A DNA stretch of 64,000 bases, taken from the NCBI RefSeq assembly GCF_000300005.1, contig NC_018691.1, positions 2,604,001 through 2,668,000 of the forward strand. The letters are read 5' to 3'. The translations under genes and the position numbers were made by a program. The stretch's first letter is position 1. Every line of letters begins with the position of its first letter. This DNA comes from Alloalcanivorax dieselolei B5. Its GTDB lineage: Bacteria; Pseudomonadota; Gammaproteobacteria; Pseudomonadales; Alcanivoracaceae. Below, in pieces: positions 27,552 through 36,790 of this stretch. The notes under the pieces were generated by a model. It saw only the letters and a list, made by a program, of their open reading frames with translations. It did not search any database and was not told where the DNA came from.

Positions 27552-28454
27552 ATGGGACGTCGAACCAATCCACGCATACAAAAACTGAAAGGGAATCTGG
27601 CGGTGGCCGGATTGCGCCTGCTCGGCCTGCTGCCTTTCAGCCTGAACCGGGCGCTCGCCACCGCCGTGGGCCGCCTGCTCGCCGCCCTGCCCACCGAGGC
27701 CCGGCGCGTCACCCGCATCAATTTATCGCTGTGTCTGCCGAATCAGCCGAACCCGGATCAACTGGCCAGGGATTCCCTGGTGGAAACGGTGAAGAACACG
27801 TTCGAGATCGCCCTGTTCTGGCGTCGCCCGGAGGAAGGCCTGGACCGGGTGGTGTCGGTGGATGGCGACGGCCCGCTGCGCGAAGCGGTGGACGCCGGTC
27901 AGCCGGTACTGATCCTGGCACCGCATATCGGCTGCTGGGAGGTGCTGAATTTCTGGCTGGCGCGGGATTTCCCACTGCATGTGATGTTCGCCCCTTCCGG
28001 CATGGCCGAGGTGGACGATCTGATCAAGCAGGGCCGCGAGCATTTCGGTTCCACCATGTACCCGGCCAGCGCCCGTGGTGTCGCCGGTCTGGTACGGGCC
28101 ATGCGCAAAGGGGCAATGACCGCGATTCTGCCGGATCAGGTGGCGGACCGCCGCAGCGGCCGGTTCGCGCCGTTTTTCGGCCAGCCCGCCTACACCGGCA
28201 CGCTCAGTTGCAAGCTGGTGCAACAGACCGGTGCCCGGGTGTTCATGGCCTGGGCCCGCCGTTTGCCCGGCACCGGCGGTTTCGAAATCCGCGTGCGCCC
28301 GGCCCACCAGGACATTCACGACAGCGATCTGGATCACGCACTGAAGGCCATGAACCAGTCCATTGAAGCGCTGATTCTGGAAGAACCCTCGCAGTATCTG
28401 TGGAGCTACAAGCGTTTTCGCCGCCAGCCCCCCGGCGGCACGCTGCCGTACTAG
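27552..28454 (+). CDS. Lipid A biosynthesis lauroyl/myristoyl acyltransferase family protein (LpxL/HtrB-like)
   Basis: This 300-residue protein belongs to the LpxL/LpxM acyltransferase family, which adds secondary acyl chains to lipid A at the inner membrane. The catalytic HX4D/E motif is LAPHIGCWE (about residues 120-128), followed by family segments AILPDQVADRRSG and the C-terminal PSQYLWSYKRFRRQP. The ATG at 27552 is preferred to an in-frame TTG three codons upstream. A hydrophobic N-terminal region (LRLLGLLPFSLNRALATAVG) fits membrane association. Which acyl position it modifies cannot be read from the sequence. Confidence 0.88.
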   Translation: MGRRTNPRIQKLKGNLAVAGLRLLGLLPFSLNRALATAVGRLLAALPTEARRVTRINLSLCLPNQPNPDQLARDSLVETVKNTFEIALFWRRPEEGLDRVVSVDGDGPLREAVDAGQPVLILAPHIGCWEVLNFWLARDFPLHVMFAPSGMAEVDDLIKQGREHFGSTMYPASARGVAGLVRAMRKGAMTAILPDQVADRRSGRFAPFFGQPAYTGTLSCKLVQQTGARVFMAWARRLPGTGGFEIRVRPAHQDIHDSDLDHALKAMNQSIEALILEEPSQYLWSYKRFRRQPPGGTLPY

Positions 28455-28466
28455 GGCCTGTTCACA

Positions 28467-29045
28467 CTACTTGCGTCCCGCCTCCAGCGCCGCCGCCGAT
28501 GCGGCTCGCCGCAGGCCCCGGGCCAGATCGGCATCGTCGGTGGCGCGGGACAGTACCAGGGCCCCCACCAAGGTCGACAGCACCGCCATGGCCCGCTCCT
28601 GGCGCTGCTCCTCGCCATCGCCGTCGCACAACCCGGCCACGAACTCCAGGAAGGTCCGCAGGTTATCGGTGAACGCCTCTTTCAATGCTTCCGGCTGGCG
28701 GGCCGTGTCCACCGCCAGCGCCGCCAGAGCGCAGCCATCTTCCGGGTGTTGTTGGTGATAGCGCGACAGATAACCGCCGATAAGATTCTGCAAAGCCTGT
28801 TGCCGGGGTTGCTCCGCCAACGGACGCCAGCGCTCCAGATTGTGCTGCTGGGCCCGGCTCAAAGCCCGCACCGCCAGATCCAGCTTTGACTCGAACTGCC
28901 CGTAGAATCCGCCCCGGGTCAGCCCGGCCGCCTGCATCAGGTCGTTCAGGCCAACACCGTCAAACCCTTTTTCGCGGAACAATCGTCCCGCCGTTTCGAT
29001 GACCCGCTCACGGTTCTCTTCGGCCTGAGCCCGAGTGACCCTCAT
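28467..29045 (-). CDS. TetR-family transcriptional regulator
   Basis: This 192-residue regulator has an N-terminal helix-turn-helix (DGVGLNDLMQAAGLTRGGFY, about residues 31-50) and an AcrR-type C-terminal ligand domain. The start at 29045 follows a near-perfect AAGGAGG 8 nt upstream. It is divergent from a hydrolase-MFS operon, and a large palindrome in the shared 148-bp gap is the obvious operator. It probably represses that operon and itself. The HTH and size resemble the YxaF/LmrA- and NemR-like subgroup; the inducer is unknown. Confidence 0.9.
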   Translation of the reverse strand: MRVTRAQAEENRERVIETAGRLFREKGFDGVGLNDLMQAAGLTRGGFYGQFESKLDLAVRALSRAQQHNLERWRPLAEQPRQQALQNLIGGYLSRYHQQHPEDGCALAALAVDTARQPEALKEAFTDNLRTFLEFVAGLCDGDGEEQRQERAMAVLSTLVGALVLSRATDDADLARGLRRAASAAALEAGRK

Positions 29046-29111
29046 GATCCATCCTCCTTGCCGCGGAGCGGAAATCGCCCCGCCCATCGGTCAGAAAGTG
29101 CTTGACGCATT

Positions 29112-29157
29112 TTAAATGATGAGCGACATTTAATCAAACATGTCACCCATCATTTAA
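29112..29157. promoter_or_regulatory. Nested palindromic operator between TetR and hydrolase/MFS genes
   Basis: TTAAATGATGAGCGACAT (29112-29129) and ATGTCACCCATCATTTAA (29140-29157) are complementary at 16 of 18 positions around the 10-nt spacer TTAATCAAAC. The outer 10 bp and the inner 5 bp of each arm match perfectly. It lies midway between the divergent starts, as expected for a TetR operator overlapping both promoters; TTGACG at 29102 could be a -35 box. Confidence 0.75.
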
Positions 29158-29193
29158 CCAGCTCGTCACTGTGAGCTCTCTTCAGGAGGCCCC

Positions 29194-30024
29194 ATGCCCT
29201 CTCCGCAACAGCCAACATCCATGCCACCGGCCCTCATCAACGCCTTCGCGGTGCCGGAGCGTCCGCCCTTGATGCCGTCGGAGCTGGACAAGCTCAGCCG
29301 TGCCGAAAAAAAAACGCACTCCACCGCCATGGGCACCCTGGTTAGCTGGACCTTCGGCGTCGGCCCCCGGGTGGTTCTGGTGCACGGTTGGAGCAGCCGC
29401 GCTGCGCACCTGCTGGGTTTCGTCGATCCGCTGCTTGCCGCCGGCTACAGTGTCACGCTGTTCGACGGCCCGGCCCACGGCGAATCCAGTGGCGAACGGG
29501 CCAGCGTGGTGCACCTGGGAGAAGCTCTGCTGGCACTGGCCCGGGAATGGGAACCGGTGCATGGCGTCATCGCCCATTCAGTGGGCTCCGCCGCGGCCCT
29601 GTGGGCGTTTCATCGCGGGCTGAGCGTTCACGCCAGTATCCATCTGGGCGGCCCCGTCTCGTTGTCGGCAATGGTGCGACAGCTGGCCATTGGCGTGGGG
29701 CTGGATCAGGCGGGCACCGCCGCTTTCGAGAAATGGGTGGAGGACTTCATCGGCCATCCGCTGGCGGCGTTGGATCTTGAAATCTTGAAGGATGGCCTGC
29801 GTCATCCCGGATTGATCGTGCATGACCCGGAAGACGACACCGTGCCGTTCAGCGCCGCCGACACCTTGCATCGAAACTGGCCGCAATCCGAGCTGATCCG
29901 TGCCGACGGGCTGGGACACCGGCGTCTGCTGCGGGAGCCCGCGATGATCGGGCTTTGCAGCGACTTCATCGCCACCGCTGGATCCCGGGAGATGACGCGG
30001 GTGAACGCGGGAGGCGAAGCGTGA
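29194..30024 (+). CDS. Alpha/beta hydrolase
   Basis: This 276-residue alpha/beta-fold hydrolase has no signal peptide. The oxyanion region is VVLVHGWSSRAAH, the nucleophile elbow AHSVGSAAAL (Ser near residue 130), the acid is within HDPEDDTVPF, and the catalytic His is in DGLGHRRLL (near residue 245). The substrate is unknown. CAGGAGG precedes the ATG. The stop overlaps the start of the MFS exporter (GTGA), so the pair is translationally coupled and probably handles the same TetR-sensed compound. Confidence 0.88.
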   Translation: MPSPQQPTSMPPALINAFAVPERPPLMPSELDKLSRAEKKTHSTAMGTLVSWTFGVGPRVVLVHGWSSRAAHLLGFVDPLLAAGYSVTLFDGPAHGESSGERASVVHLGEALLALAREWEPVHGVIAHSVGSAAALWAFHRGLSVHASIHLGGPVSLSAMVRQLAIGVGLDQAGTAAFEKWVEDFIGHPLAALDLEILKDGLRHPGLIVHDPEDDTVPFSAADTLHRNWPQSELIRADGLGHRRLLREPAMIGLCSDFIATAGSREMTRVNAGGEA

Positions 30025-31253
30025 CCGGTCCGATATCCGAGCGTGGTGACGCCTCCGGGCTGGCTCTGGAAACCACTCGAGAATTCGGCGGTAACTTATT
30101 GATATTACTCGCCGGTCTCGCGGCTATTGGCACCCTTTCCACCAACATTATTCTGCCTTCCTTTACCTCCATGGCCACCGATATCGGCGTGCCGGCGCGG
30201 GAACTGGGACTGCTGCTGTCGAGTTTTTTCGCCGCCTTCGCCATCGGCCAGCTGCTGGTCGGCCCATTATCCGATCGTTATGGCCGCCGGCCCCTGGTGG
30301 TACTGGGACTGGCGGTATTCATCGCCGGCAGTCTCTGGTGCAGCCGTGCCGACGATATCAATGAACTGATCCTGGGCCGGGTGATTCAGGCGCTCGGGGT
30401 ATGCGCGGCCTCGGTTCTGTCCCGGGCCATTGCCCGTGATCTGTTTGACGGTGAGGTTCTGACCCGGGCCCTGGCGTTGACCATGGTGGCGATGGCCGCG
30501 GCCCCCGGCTTCTCGCCGTTGCTGGGCGGTGCTCTGGAGCAGGCTCTTGGCTGGCGGGCCAACTTTCTGATGGTGGCCGTGCTTGGCGCCGCCCTGATTC
30601 CTCTTTATCTGTCAGGCGCGGGGGAAACCCTGCCGCCATCCCGCCGCAGCCGGAAGGCGCTGGCCACCGCCGCACCGGGTTACCTGCGCCTGTTGCTCGA
30701 TCCGCGTTTTCTGCTGCCAGCCCTGGCGGTGAGTCTGGTGATCGGCGGCCTGTACAGTTTCTTCGCCGCAGCGCCGGCGATTCTGATGGGGCACCTCGGG
30801 CTCAGTGCTTTGCAATTGGGGTGGTTCTTCGCCGCCACGGTCTTCGTGGTGTTTGCCGCCGGTTTACTGGCCCCGCGCTTCGCTCGGCGGTTCGGCGTCG
30901 TCAAGGTGGGGCTGGCGGGCATTCTCATTGCCCTGATCGGCGGCCTCACTCTGCTGCCCGCCAGCGCCGAGGGGCTGATCCCGTTTTCCCTGGCGATCAC
31001 CGTTTTTCTGTTCGGCATGGGGCTGATCAATCCGCTGGGCACCGCCCTCACCCTGCATCCCTTTCCCGACAGAGCCGGGCTGGCTTCGGCGCTGCTCGGT
31101 TGTCTGCAAATGAGTTGCGCGGCGGCGATGACGGCGCTGGTCTCGGCACTGCCGCTGCCACCGGTAACGGCTCTGGGGGCGATTCTGGCCACGGTCTCGG
31201 CGCTGGCCCTGGCCGCTTTTCTGCTGTACCGGAGCCGAGGGAACAACGGTTAA
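30021..31253 (+). CDS. Bcr/CflA-type MFS multidrug exporter
   Basis: This 410-residue, 12-helix major facilitator begins at a GTG that overlaps the hydrolase stop, with GGAGG 7 nt before it. The first helix is LLILLAGLAAIGTLSTNI. The loop 2-3 motif is GPLSDRYGRRPLVVLG, and RVIQALGVCAASVLSRAIARD is typical of the Bcr/CflA drug:H+ antiporters. With the adjacent TetR regulator it looks like a drug- or metabolite-inducible efflux operon. Confidence 0.88.
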   Translation: MTGPISERGDASGLALETTREFGGNLLILLAGLAAIGTLSTNIILPSFTSMATDIGVPARELGLLLSSFFAAFAIGQLLVGPLSDRYGRRPLVVLGLAVFIAGSLWCSRADDINELILGRVIQALGVCAASVLSRAIARDLFDGEVLTRALALTMVAMAAAPGFSPLLGGALEQALGWRANFLMVAVLGAALIPLYLSGAGETLPPSRRSRKALATAAPGYLRLLLDPRFLLPALAVSLVIGGLYSFFAAAPAILMGHLGLSALQLGWFFAATVFVVFAAGLLAPRFARRFGVVKVGLAGILIALIGGLTLLPASAEGLIPFSLAITVFLFGMGLINPLGTALTLHPFPDRAGLASALLGCLQMSCAAAMTALVSALPLPPVTALGAILATVSALALAAFLLYRSRGNNG

Positions 31254-31458
31254 CGCCGGACGCCGGTGTCTGGCGTCCGGCTTCCCATCTCTTCCCCCAG
31301 TGATTACGAACATTCATCTCATGAATGGCTGCAGGCCCCGTTTGGCTTAACAGATGATGGGGTTTCCGCTATACTCCGCGCGCAATTCCGACCCCCAGAG
31401 ACACCCTAACCAGCTGATTTTCAAAAGAAATCGGCCAAGACGAAACGAGGGATACGCT

Positions 31459-34059
31459 GTGCTAGACGCCTATCGCAAACATGTCGAAGAGCGCGCCGCC
31501 GAAGGTGTGCCGCCCAAGCCGCTGAACGAGCAGCAAGTTGCCGAACTGGTTGAACTGCTGAAAAACCCGCCGGCCGGCGAAGAGGAGTTCATTCAGGATC
31601 TGTTCGTCAACCGCGTTCCGCCGGGCGTGGACCAGGCTGCTTATGTCAAGGCCGCGTTCCTGACCGCGATCGTCAAAGGCGAAGCCAGTTCTCCCCTGAT
31701 CGACCGCAAACGTGCCGTTCAACTGCTGGGCACCATGCAGGGCGGGTACAACGTCGCCACTCTGGTGGAAGCGCTGGACGATGCCGAGCTGGCGGAAATC
31801 GCCGCCGACGAACTCAAGCACACCCTGCTGGTATTCGATGCCTTCCACGACGTGGAAGACAAAATGAAAGCTGGCAACGCCAAAGCCAAGGAAGTGATTG
31901 AATCCTGGGCCGAAGGCGAGTGGTTCACCAAACGCCCGGACCTGGCCGAGAAAATGTCTCTGACCGTGTTCAAGGTCACCGGCGAAACCAACACCGACGA
32001 TCTGTCCCCGGCCCAGGATGCCTGGAGCCGCCCGGACATCCCGCTGCACGGCAACGCCATGCTGAAGAATGCCCGTGAAGGCATCTTCCCCGAGAAAGAC
32101 GGCGAAATCGGCCCGCTCAAGCAAATGGAAGAGCTAAAGGCCAAAGGCCTGCCCGTTGCCTATGTGGGCGACGTGGTCGGCACCGGTTCCTCCCGTAAGT
32201 CCGCCACCAACTCCGTGCTGTGGCACTTCGGTGACGACATTCCTTACGTGCCGAACAAGCGCGCCGGCGGTGTTTGCATCGGCGGCAAGATCGCTCCGAT
32301 CTTCTTCAACACCATGGAAGATTCCGGCGCTCTGCCGTTCGAGTGTGACGTTTCCAAAATGGAAACCGGCGACCAGATCGACATCTACCCGTTCGAAGGC
32401 AAGGTGGAGAAAAACGGCGAAGTGATCGCCGAGTTCGAGCTGCGCTCTCAAGTGCTGCTGGACGAAGTGCGCGCCGGCGGCCGGATCAACCTGATCATCG
32501 GCCGCGGCCTGACCACCAAGGCGCGTGAAGCTCTGGGGCTGGCTCCGTCCGAACTGTTCCGCAAACCGGAACAGCCCGGCGATTCCGACAAGGGTTACAC
32601 CCTGGCCCAGAAGATGGTCGGCAAGGCCTGTGGCATGGAAGGCGTGCGCGCCGGCATGTACTGCGAGCCGAAGATGACCACCGTGGGCTCCCAGGACACC
32701 ACCGGTCCGATGACCCGTGACGAACTGAAAGACCTGGCCTGTCTGGGCTTCCAGGCGGATCTGGTGATGCAGTCCTTCTGCCACACCGCCGCATACCCGA
32801 AACCGGTGGACGTGGAAACTCAGCACACCCTGCCCGACTTCATCATGAACCGTGGTGGTGTCTCCCTGCGTCCGGGCGACGGCATCATCCACTCCTGGCT
32901 GAACCGCATGCTGCTGCCCGACACCGTGGGCACCGGCGGTGACTCCCATACCCGTTTCCCGATGGGCATTTCCTTCCCGGCCGGCTCCGGTCTGGTGGCC
33001 TTCGCCGCCGCCACCGGTGTGATGCCGCTGGATATGCCGGAATCCGTACTGGTGCGCTTCAAAGGCAAACGCCAGCCGGGCATCACCCTGCGTGACCTGG
33101 TCCATGCGATTCCGCTGCAGGCCATCAAGGAAGGCCACCTGACCGTCGCCAAAGCCGGCAAGGTCAATGTGTTCTCGGGCCGCATCCTGGAAATCGAAGG
33201 CCTGGAAGATCTCACCGTGGAGCAGGCGTTCGAGCTGTCCGACGCTTCCGCCGAGCGCTCCGCCGCGGGCTGTACCATCACCCTGTCCGAGGACAGCGTG
33301 ACCGAGTACCTGAAGTCCAACATCACCATGCTCAAGTGGATGATCGCCAATGGCTACGGCGACGCCCGTACCATTGAGCGCCGTATCCAGGGCATGGAAG
33401 AGTGGCTGGCCAACCCGAGCCTGATGCGTGCCGACGCCGATGCCGAGTACCATACCGTCATCGAAATCGACATGGATCAGATCCAGGAGCCGGTACTGTG
33501 CTGCCCGAACGATCCGGACGACGCCAAGACCCTGTCCGACGTGGCCGGCGCCAAGATCGACGAAGTGTTCATCGGTTCCTGCATGACCAACATCGGCCAC
33601 TTCCGCGCCGCCGGCAAGCTGCTGCAGAAAGTGGAAAGCGGCACCATGCCGACCCGTCTGTGGATCGCTCCGCCGACCAAGATGGATCAGCGTCAGCTCA
33701 CCGAAGAGGGTTACTACAACATCTTCGGCAGCGCCGGTGCCCGTACCGAAATGCCCGGCTGCTCCCTGTGCATGGGCAACCAGGCCCGGATCGCGCCGAA
33801 GTCCACCGCGGTGTCCACCTCCACCCGTAACTTCCCCAACCGTCTGGGGCAAGGCGCCGACGTTTACCTGGCGTCCGCGGAGTTGGCGGCGGTGTCTTCC
33901 ATTCTCGGCAAGCTGCCGAGCGTGGAGGAGTACATGGAATACGCGGATACCATCGATTCCATGTCCGGTGAGATCTACCGCTACCTGAACTTCGACCAGA
34001 TGGAGGAGTATCAGGAAGTAGCGGACACGGTGAAGATTCCGGTAGCCCAGGCGGTGTGA
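31459..34059 (+). CDS. acnB: Bifunctional aconitate hydratase 2 / 2-methylisocitrate dehydratase
   Basis: This 866-residue protein has AcnB domain order: an N-terminal HEAT-like helical domain, the swivel domain, then the catalytic domains. The start is the GTG at 31459 (reading [20 protein letters not shown]), with GAGGG upstream, matching E. coli AcnB; upstream in-frame codons do not resemble the family. The [4Fe-4S] ligands are the Cys in [10 protein letters not shown] and the pair in [11 protein letters not shown]. It converts citrate to isocitrate in the TCA cycle and can act as an iron-responsive RNA-binding protein. Codon use is visibly more biased than its neighbours, as in a highly expressed gene. 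Confidence 0.96.
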   Translation: MLDAYRKHVEERAAEGVPPKPLNEQQVAELVELLKNPPAGEEEFIQDLFVNRVPPGVDQAAYVKAAFLTAIVKGEASSPLIDRKRAVQLLGTMQGGYNVATLVEALDDAELAEIAADELKHTLLVFDAFHDVEDKMKAGNAKAKEVIESWAEGEWFTKRPDLAEKMSLTVFKVTGETNTDDLSPAQDAWSRPDIPLHGNAMLKNAREGIFPEKDGEIGPLKQMEELKAKGLPVAYVGDVVGTGSSRKSATNSVLWHFGDDIPYVPNKRAGGVCIGGKIAPIFFNTMEDSGALPFECDVSKMETGDQIDIYPFEGKVEKNGEVIAEFELRSQVLLDEVRAGGRINLIIGRGLTTKAREALGLAPSELFRKPEQPGDSDKGYTLAQKMVGKACGMEGVRAGMYCEPKMTTVGSQDTTGPMTRDELKDLACLGFQADLVMQSFCHTAAYPKPVDVETQHTLPDFIMNRGGVSLRPGDGIIHSWLNRMLLPDTVGTGGDSHTRFPMGISFPAGSGLVAFAAATGVMPLDMPESVLVRFKGKRQPGITLRDLVHAIPLQAIKEGHLTVAKAGKVNVFSGRILEIEGLEDLTVEQAFELSDASAERSAAGCTITLSEDSVTEYLKSNITMLKWMIANGYGDARTIERRIQGMEEWLANPSLMRADADAEYHTVIEIDMDQIQEPVLCCPNDPDDAKTLSDVAGAKIDEVFIGSCMTNIGHFRAAGKLLQKVESGTMPTRLWIAPPTKMDQRQLTEEGYYNIFGSAGARTEMPGCSLCMGNQARIAPKSTAVSTSTRNFPNRLGQGADVYLASAELAAVSSILGKLPSVEEYMEYADTIDSMSGEIYRYLNFDQMEEYQEVADTVKIPVAQAV

Positions 34060-34080
34060 TGGAAACGCTTCGCTGTTGAT

Positions 34081-34110
34081 AAAAAGCCCGGCCTCGCGCC
34101 GGGCTTTTTT
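34081..34110 (+). terminator. Intrinsic terminator of acnB
   Basis: AAAAAGCCCGGC and GCCGGGCTTTTT form a 12-bp perfect stem with a 5-nt loop and a run of six Ts, 22 bp after the acnB stop. Confidence 0.95.
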
Positions 34111-34216
34111 ATGGCCGCCATACAAACCCGCATCCCCCAAATGGAGCCCCCACCTTCAACCGGGTATGATGTTTTTTTTGTGACCTTTTTGAACGCTTGC
34201 GCCAGGAGCTTTTTTC

Positions 34217-35599
34217 TTGCCTGACAGTACATCGGGCCAACACCGTTCGGACCAGGACGGCCTGCCCACGGAACAACGGCGCCGGGCCATGTTCGCTATC
34301 GTGGTCAGCGTCGGCCTGGCGGTGCTGGACAGCAACATCGTCAACGTGGCGCTGCCCACCATTGCCCGGGACCTGGAGATCAGTCCCTCGCAATCGGTGT
34401 GGATCGTCAATGCCTATCTGCTCGCCGTGGCCACCACCTTGCTGCCGCTGTCGTCATTGGGCGACATCGTCGGTTATCGCCGCGTCTACCAGACCGGGCT
34501 GGCGGTGTTCACCATCGCGTCCCTGGTATGCACGCTTGCTGATTCCCTGGTGACACTCACCGCCGCCCGTTTTTTTCAGGGGCTGGGCGCCGCCGGGGTA
34601 ATGAGCGTCAACGCCGCTCTGGTGCGTTTTATCTATCCGTCACGCTTATTGGGCCGGGGCATCGGCCTGATCGCCATGGTGGTGGCCTTATCCTCGGCGG
34701 TCGGCCCCACCGTGGCATCCGGTATTCTGTCGGTGGGATCCTGGTCCTGGTTGTTCGCGGTGAACATCCCGTTGGGCTGTCTGGCCTTCGTACTGGCCCG
34801 CCACACTCTTCCCGAGACCGGACAGGCCCCGCGCCGCTTTGACTGGGGCAGCGCGCTCCTCAACGCACTGGGCATCGGCTTGCTGGTCATGGCGGTGGAC
34901 AGTCTCGCCCATGGCATGGGCGGCACCGTGGCGGCGCTGGCGCTGGCCGCCTCGCTGGTGGTGATCACGCTGCTGGTACGCCGACAGTTGTCCCAGTCCT
35001 CGCCGTTGCTGCCGGTGGATCTACTACGTATTCCGCCGTTCGCGCTGGCCATTGGCACCTCGTTTTGCGCCTTCACCAGCCAAATGGCGGCGTTCATCGC
35101 CCTGCCCTTTTATCTGCATGACATTCTCGGCTACAGCGCGGTGGAAACCGGGCTGCTGATGACACCCTGGCCGGCGGCGGTGGCGATCACCGCGCCCATC
35201 GCCGGACGGCTGGCGGATCGTTATCCCATCGGTGTGCTGTGCTCGACGGGGCTGGTACTGCAAATGGCGGGACTGGTGTTGCTGGCCCTGCTGCCGGAGC
35301 AACCGCCTTTACCGGCACTGCTGGGCTCCATGGCGTTGTGCGGCATTGGTTTTGGACTATTCCAGGCGCCCAACAATCGCGCCATGATCGGTTCCGCGCC
35401 ACGGGAGCGCAGTGGCGGCGCAGGAGGAATGCAAGGCACTACCCGATTGATCGGACAAACCCTGGGCGCGGCACTCACCGCTCTGATGTTCGGGCAATTG
35501 GCACACGGCATCACCCCGGCGTTGTTCATGGCCGCCGCCTTTGCCGCCGTCGCCGCGGCGATCAGCCTGTTCCGGATCCGCTCCACACCCCGGCTGTAG
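34217..35599 (+). CDS. DHA2-type MFS drug exporter
   Basis: This 460-residue major facilitator starts at a TTG with AGGAG 11 nt upstream. The first helix carries LAVLDSNIVNVALPTIARDL, the motif of 14-helix DHA2 (EmrB/QacA/SmvA-like) exporters, followed by SLGDIVGYRRVYQTGL. At 460 residues it is shorter than most 14-helix members, and about 13-14 hydrophobic segments can be counted. The gene is convergent with a TetR regulator 4 bp away, which may control it. The substrate is unknown. Confidence 0.85.
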   Translation: MPDSTSGQHRSDQDGLPTEQRRRAMFAIVVSVGLAVLDSNIVNVALPTIARDLEISPSQSVWIVNAYLLAVATTLLPLSSLGDIVGYRRVYQTGLAVFTIASLVCTLADSLVTLTAARFFQGLGAAGVMSVNAALVRFIYPSRLLGRGIGLIAMVVALSSAVGPTVASGILSVGSWSWLFAVNIPLGCLAFVLARHTLPETGQAPRRFDWGSALLNALGIGLLVMAVDSLAHGMGGTVAALALAASLVVITLLVRRQLSQSSPLLPVDLLRIPPFALAIGTSFCAFTSQMAAFIALPFYLHDILGYSAVETGLLMTPWPAAVAITAPIAGRLADRYPIGVLCSTGLVLQMAGLVLLALLPEQPPLPALLGSMALCGIGFGLFQAPNNRAMIGSAPRERSGGAGGMQGTTRLIGQTLGAALTALMFGQLAHGITPALFMAAAFAAVAAAISLFRIRSTPRL

Positions 35600-35603
35600 C
35601 CGG

Positions 35604-36185
35604 TCAGGCGGCCAACGCACTCCAGGTCACGGCCACCAATTCCCGCAGATGCGTGGTTGGCGCCGCGGCGCTCTCCGACGCCAGCCAGGCCCGGCACAGC
35701 AACTGGGCCGGACCCAGCAGAGTGGCCACCACCACCTCCGGGGACAACACGGGTTTGAGTGTGCCCTCCGCCACGTGCCGCCGCACCCAGGCGGAAACCG
35801 TCGACATCAAAGCGGTATTGGCCTGTTCCACCTGACGGGCCAGATCCTCGCCCCATCCCGTGTAGCCGCGCTCGGACAGGAATCGCGCCCAGTCCCGGTT
35901 TCCCTCGGTCCATTCCAGGTGGTAACGCAACACCGCCGCCACGACGTCACGAGCGCCACCGCCCTGATCCAACTGTGCCGCCAGGCCGCTCTGATAGTCC
36001 CGGACCCCCTCCAGGTAAACCGCCTCGCACAGACTCTGTTTGTTGGCGAAGAAGTGAAACAGGCTGCCATTGCTCACTTCGGCGCGCTCACGAATCGCCT
36101 GCATGGTGGCGCTGGCCACGCCCTTTTCCACGAAAGTGGCCAGTGCGGCGGCAACGATCTTGTCACGTGTGTCCGAACTCGGCAT
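35604..36185 (-). CDS. TetR-family transcriptional regulator
   Basis: This 193-residue protein has an N-terminal HTH (ATMQAIRERAEVSNGSLFHF, about residues 28-47) followed by an AcrR/FabR-like ligand domain. The start at 36185 gives the normal TetR N-terminus MPSSDTRDKIVAAALATF; the upstream in-frame extension is non-homologous. It is convergent with the DHA2 exporter and divergent from the thioesterase gene. The 174-bp upstream gap contains an 11-bp palindrome GAGTAATACTC (36299-36309), a possible operator. Confidence 0.88.
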   Translation of the reverse strand: MPSSDTRDKIVAAALATFVEKGVASATMQAIRERAEVSNGSLFHFFANKQSLCEAVYLEGVRDYQSGLAAQLDQGGGARDVVAAVLRYHLEWTEGNRDWARFLSERGYTGWGEDLARQVEQANTALMSTVSAWVRRHVAEGTLKPVLSPEVVVATLLGPAQLLCRAWLASESAAAPTTHLRELVAVTWSALAA

Positions 36186-36206
36186 TCCCGGCCCTCGGCA
36201 GTGGGG

Positions 36207-36227
36207 GTGGAAAGTAGAAAGTGGAGA
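36207..36227. repeat. Heptamer tandem (GTGGAAA, GTAGAAA, GTGGAGA)
   Basis: Three imperfect 7-bp units lie in tandem upstream of the TetR gene. They share the 7-bp period of the lpxH-miaE repeat, though not its sequence. No function is seen. Confidence 0.5.
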
Positions 36228-36359
36228 GCAAAGCACCCTAATGCGATTCGCAACAAGGCACAACCTGAGAGGATTGACGCCATTGGAGCAAATATCTAGA
36301 GTAATACTCCACACACGGTATCGCCATGCCGGTGATGCCCCGAACCCGGGAGACTCTCC

Positions 36360-36779
36360 ATGCACGCCTCTTTGCAGCAGGCCCGGCAGGTCCTGGCCGA
36401 GCAGGCTTTCAGCGCCCTGCTGGGGACGGAATTACTGGAATACCAGCGGGAAAAAGCGGTTTTGCGCCTGAAGGTGAAGGACGATTTGCGCCAGCAATAC
36501 GGTTTCGTCCATGGCGGCGTGCTGAGCTATCTGGCCGATAACGCGCTGGCGTTCGCCGGCGGCACGGTGCTGGAACCGTTGGTGTTTTCCTCGGAATTCA
36601 AGATCAATTACCTGCGCCCCGCCGGCGGCGACACCCTGCTGGCGGAGGCCACGGTGATTCATGCCGGCCGCAATCAGGCCGTGGTCCGTTGCGACATTTA
36701 CGATTGCCGTGAGGAGCAGCGCAAACTCTGCGTGGCGGCCCAGGGCACCATCGTCCGCAGTCCGCCGCCCGCCAATTGA
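36360..36779 (+). CDS. PaaI-family hotdog-fold thioesterase
   Basis: This 139-residue 4HBT thioesterase has the family motif QYGFVHGGVLSYLADNALAF (about residues 47-66; HGG and the Asp in the helix) and the strand segment VFSSEFKINYLRPAGGD. Such proteins hydrolyse acyl- or aryl-CoA thioesters in the cytoplasm as tetramers. It is divergent from the TetR gene and convergent with a LysR gene. The natural substrate is not visible. Confidence 0.9.
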   Translation: MHASLQQARQVLAEQAFSALLGTELLEYQREKAVLRLKVKDDLRQQYGFVHGGVLSYLADNALAFAGGTVLEPLVFSSEFKINYLRPAGGDTLLAEATVIHAGRNQAVVRCDIYDCREEQRKLCVAAQGTIVRSPPPAN

Positions 36780-36790
36780 GACCGGCGGCA

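Noticed and set aside
29955-30020. Upstream in-frame extension of the Bcr/CflA gene
   Set aside because: The added residues are antisense-like Arg/His-rich sequence within the hydrolase gene. The GTG at 30021 has a good ribosome site and overlaps the stop as GTGA.
32134-34140. Long open frame antisense to acnB (about 668 codons)
   Set aside because: It is a by-product of strong codon bias in acnB. Its protein is Gly/His-rich with no recognisable domain, while acnB matches its family end to end.
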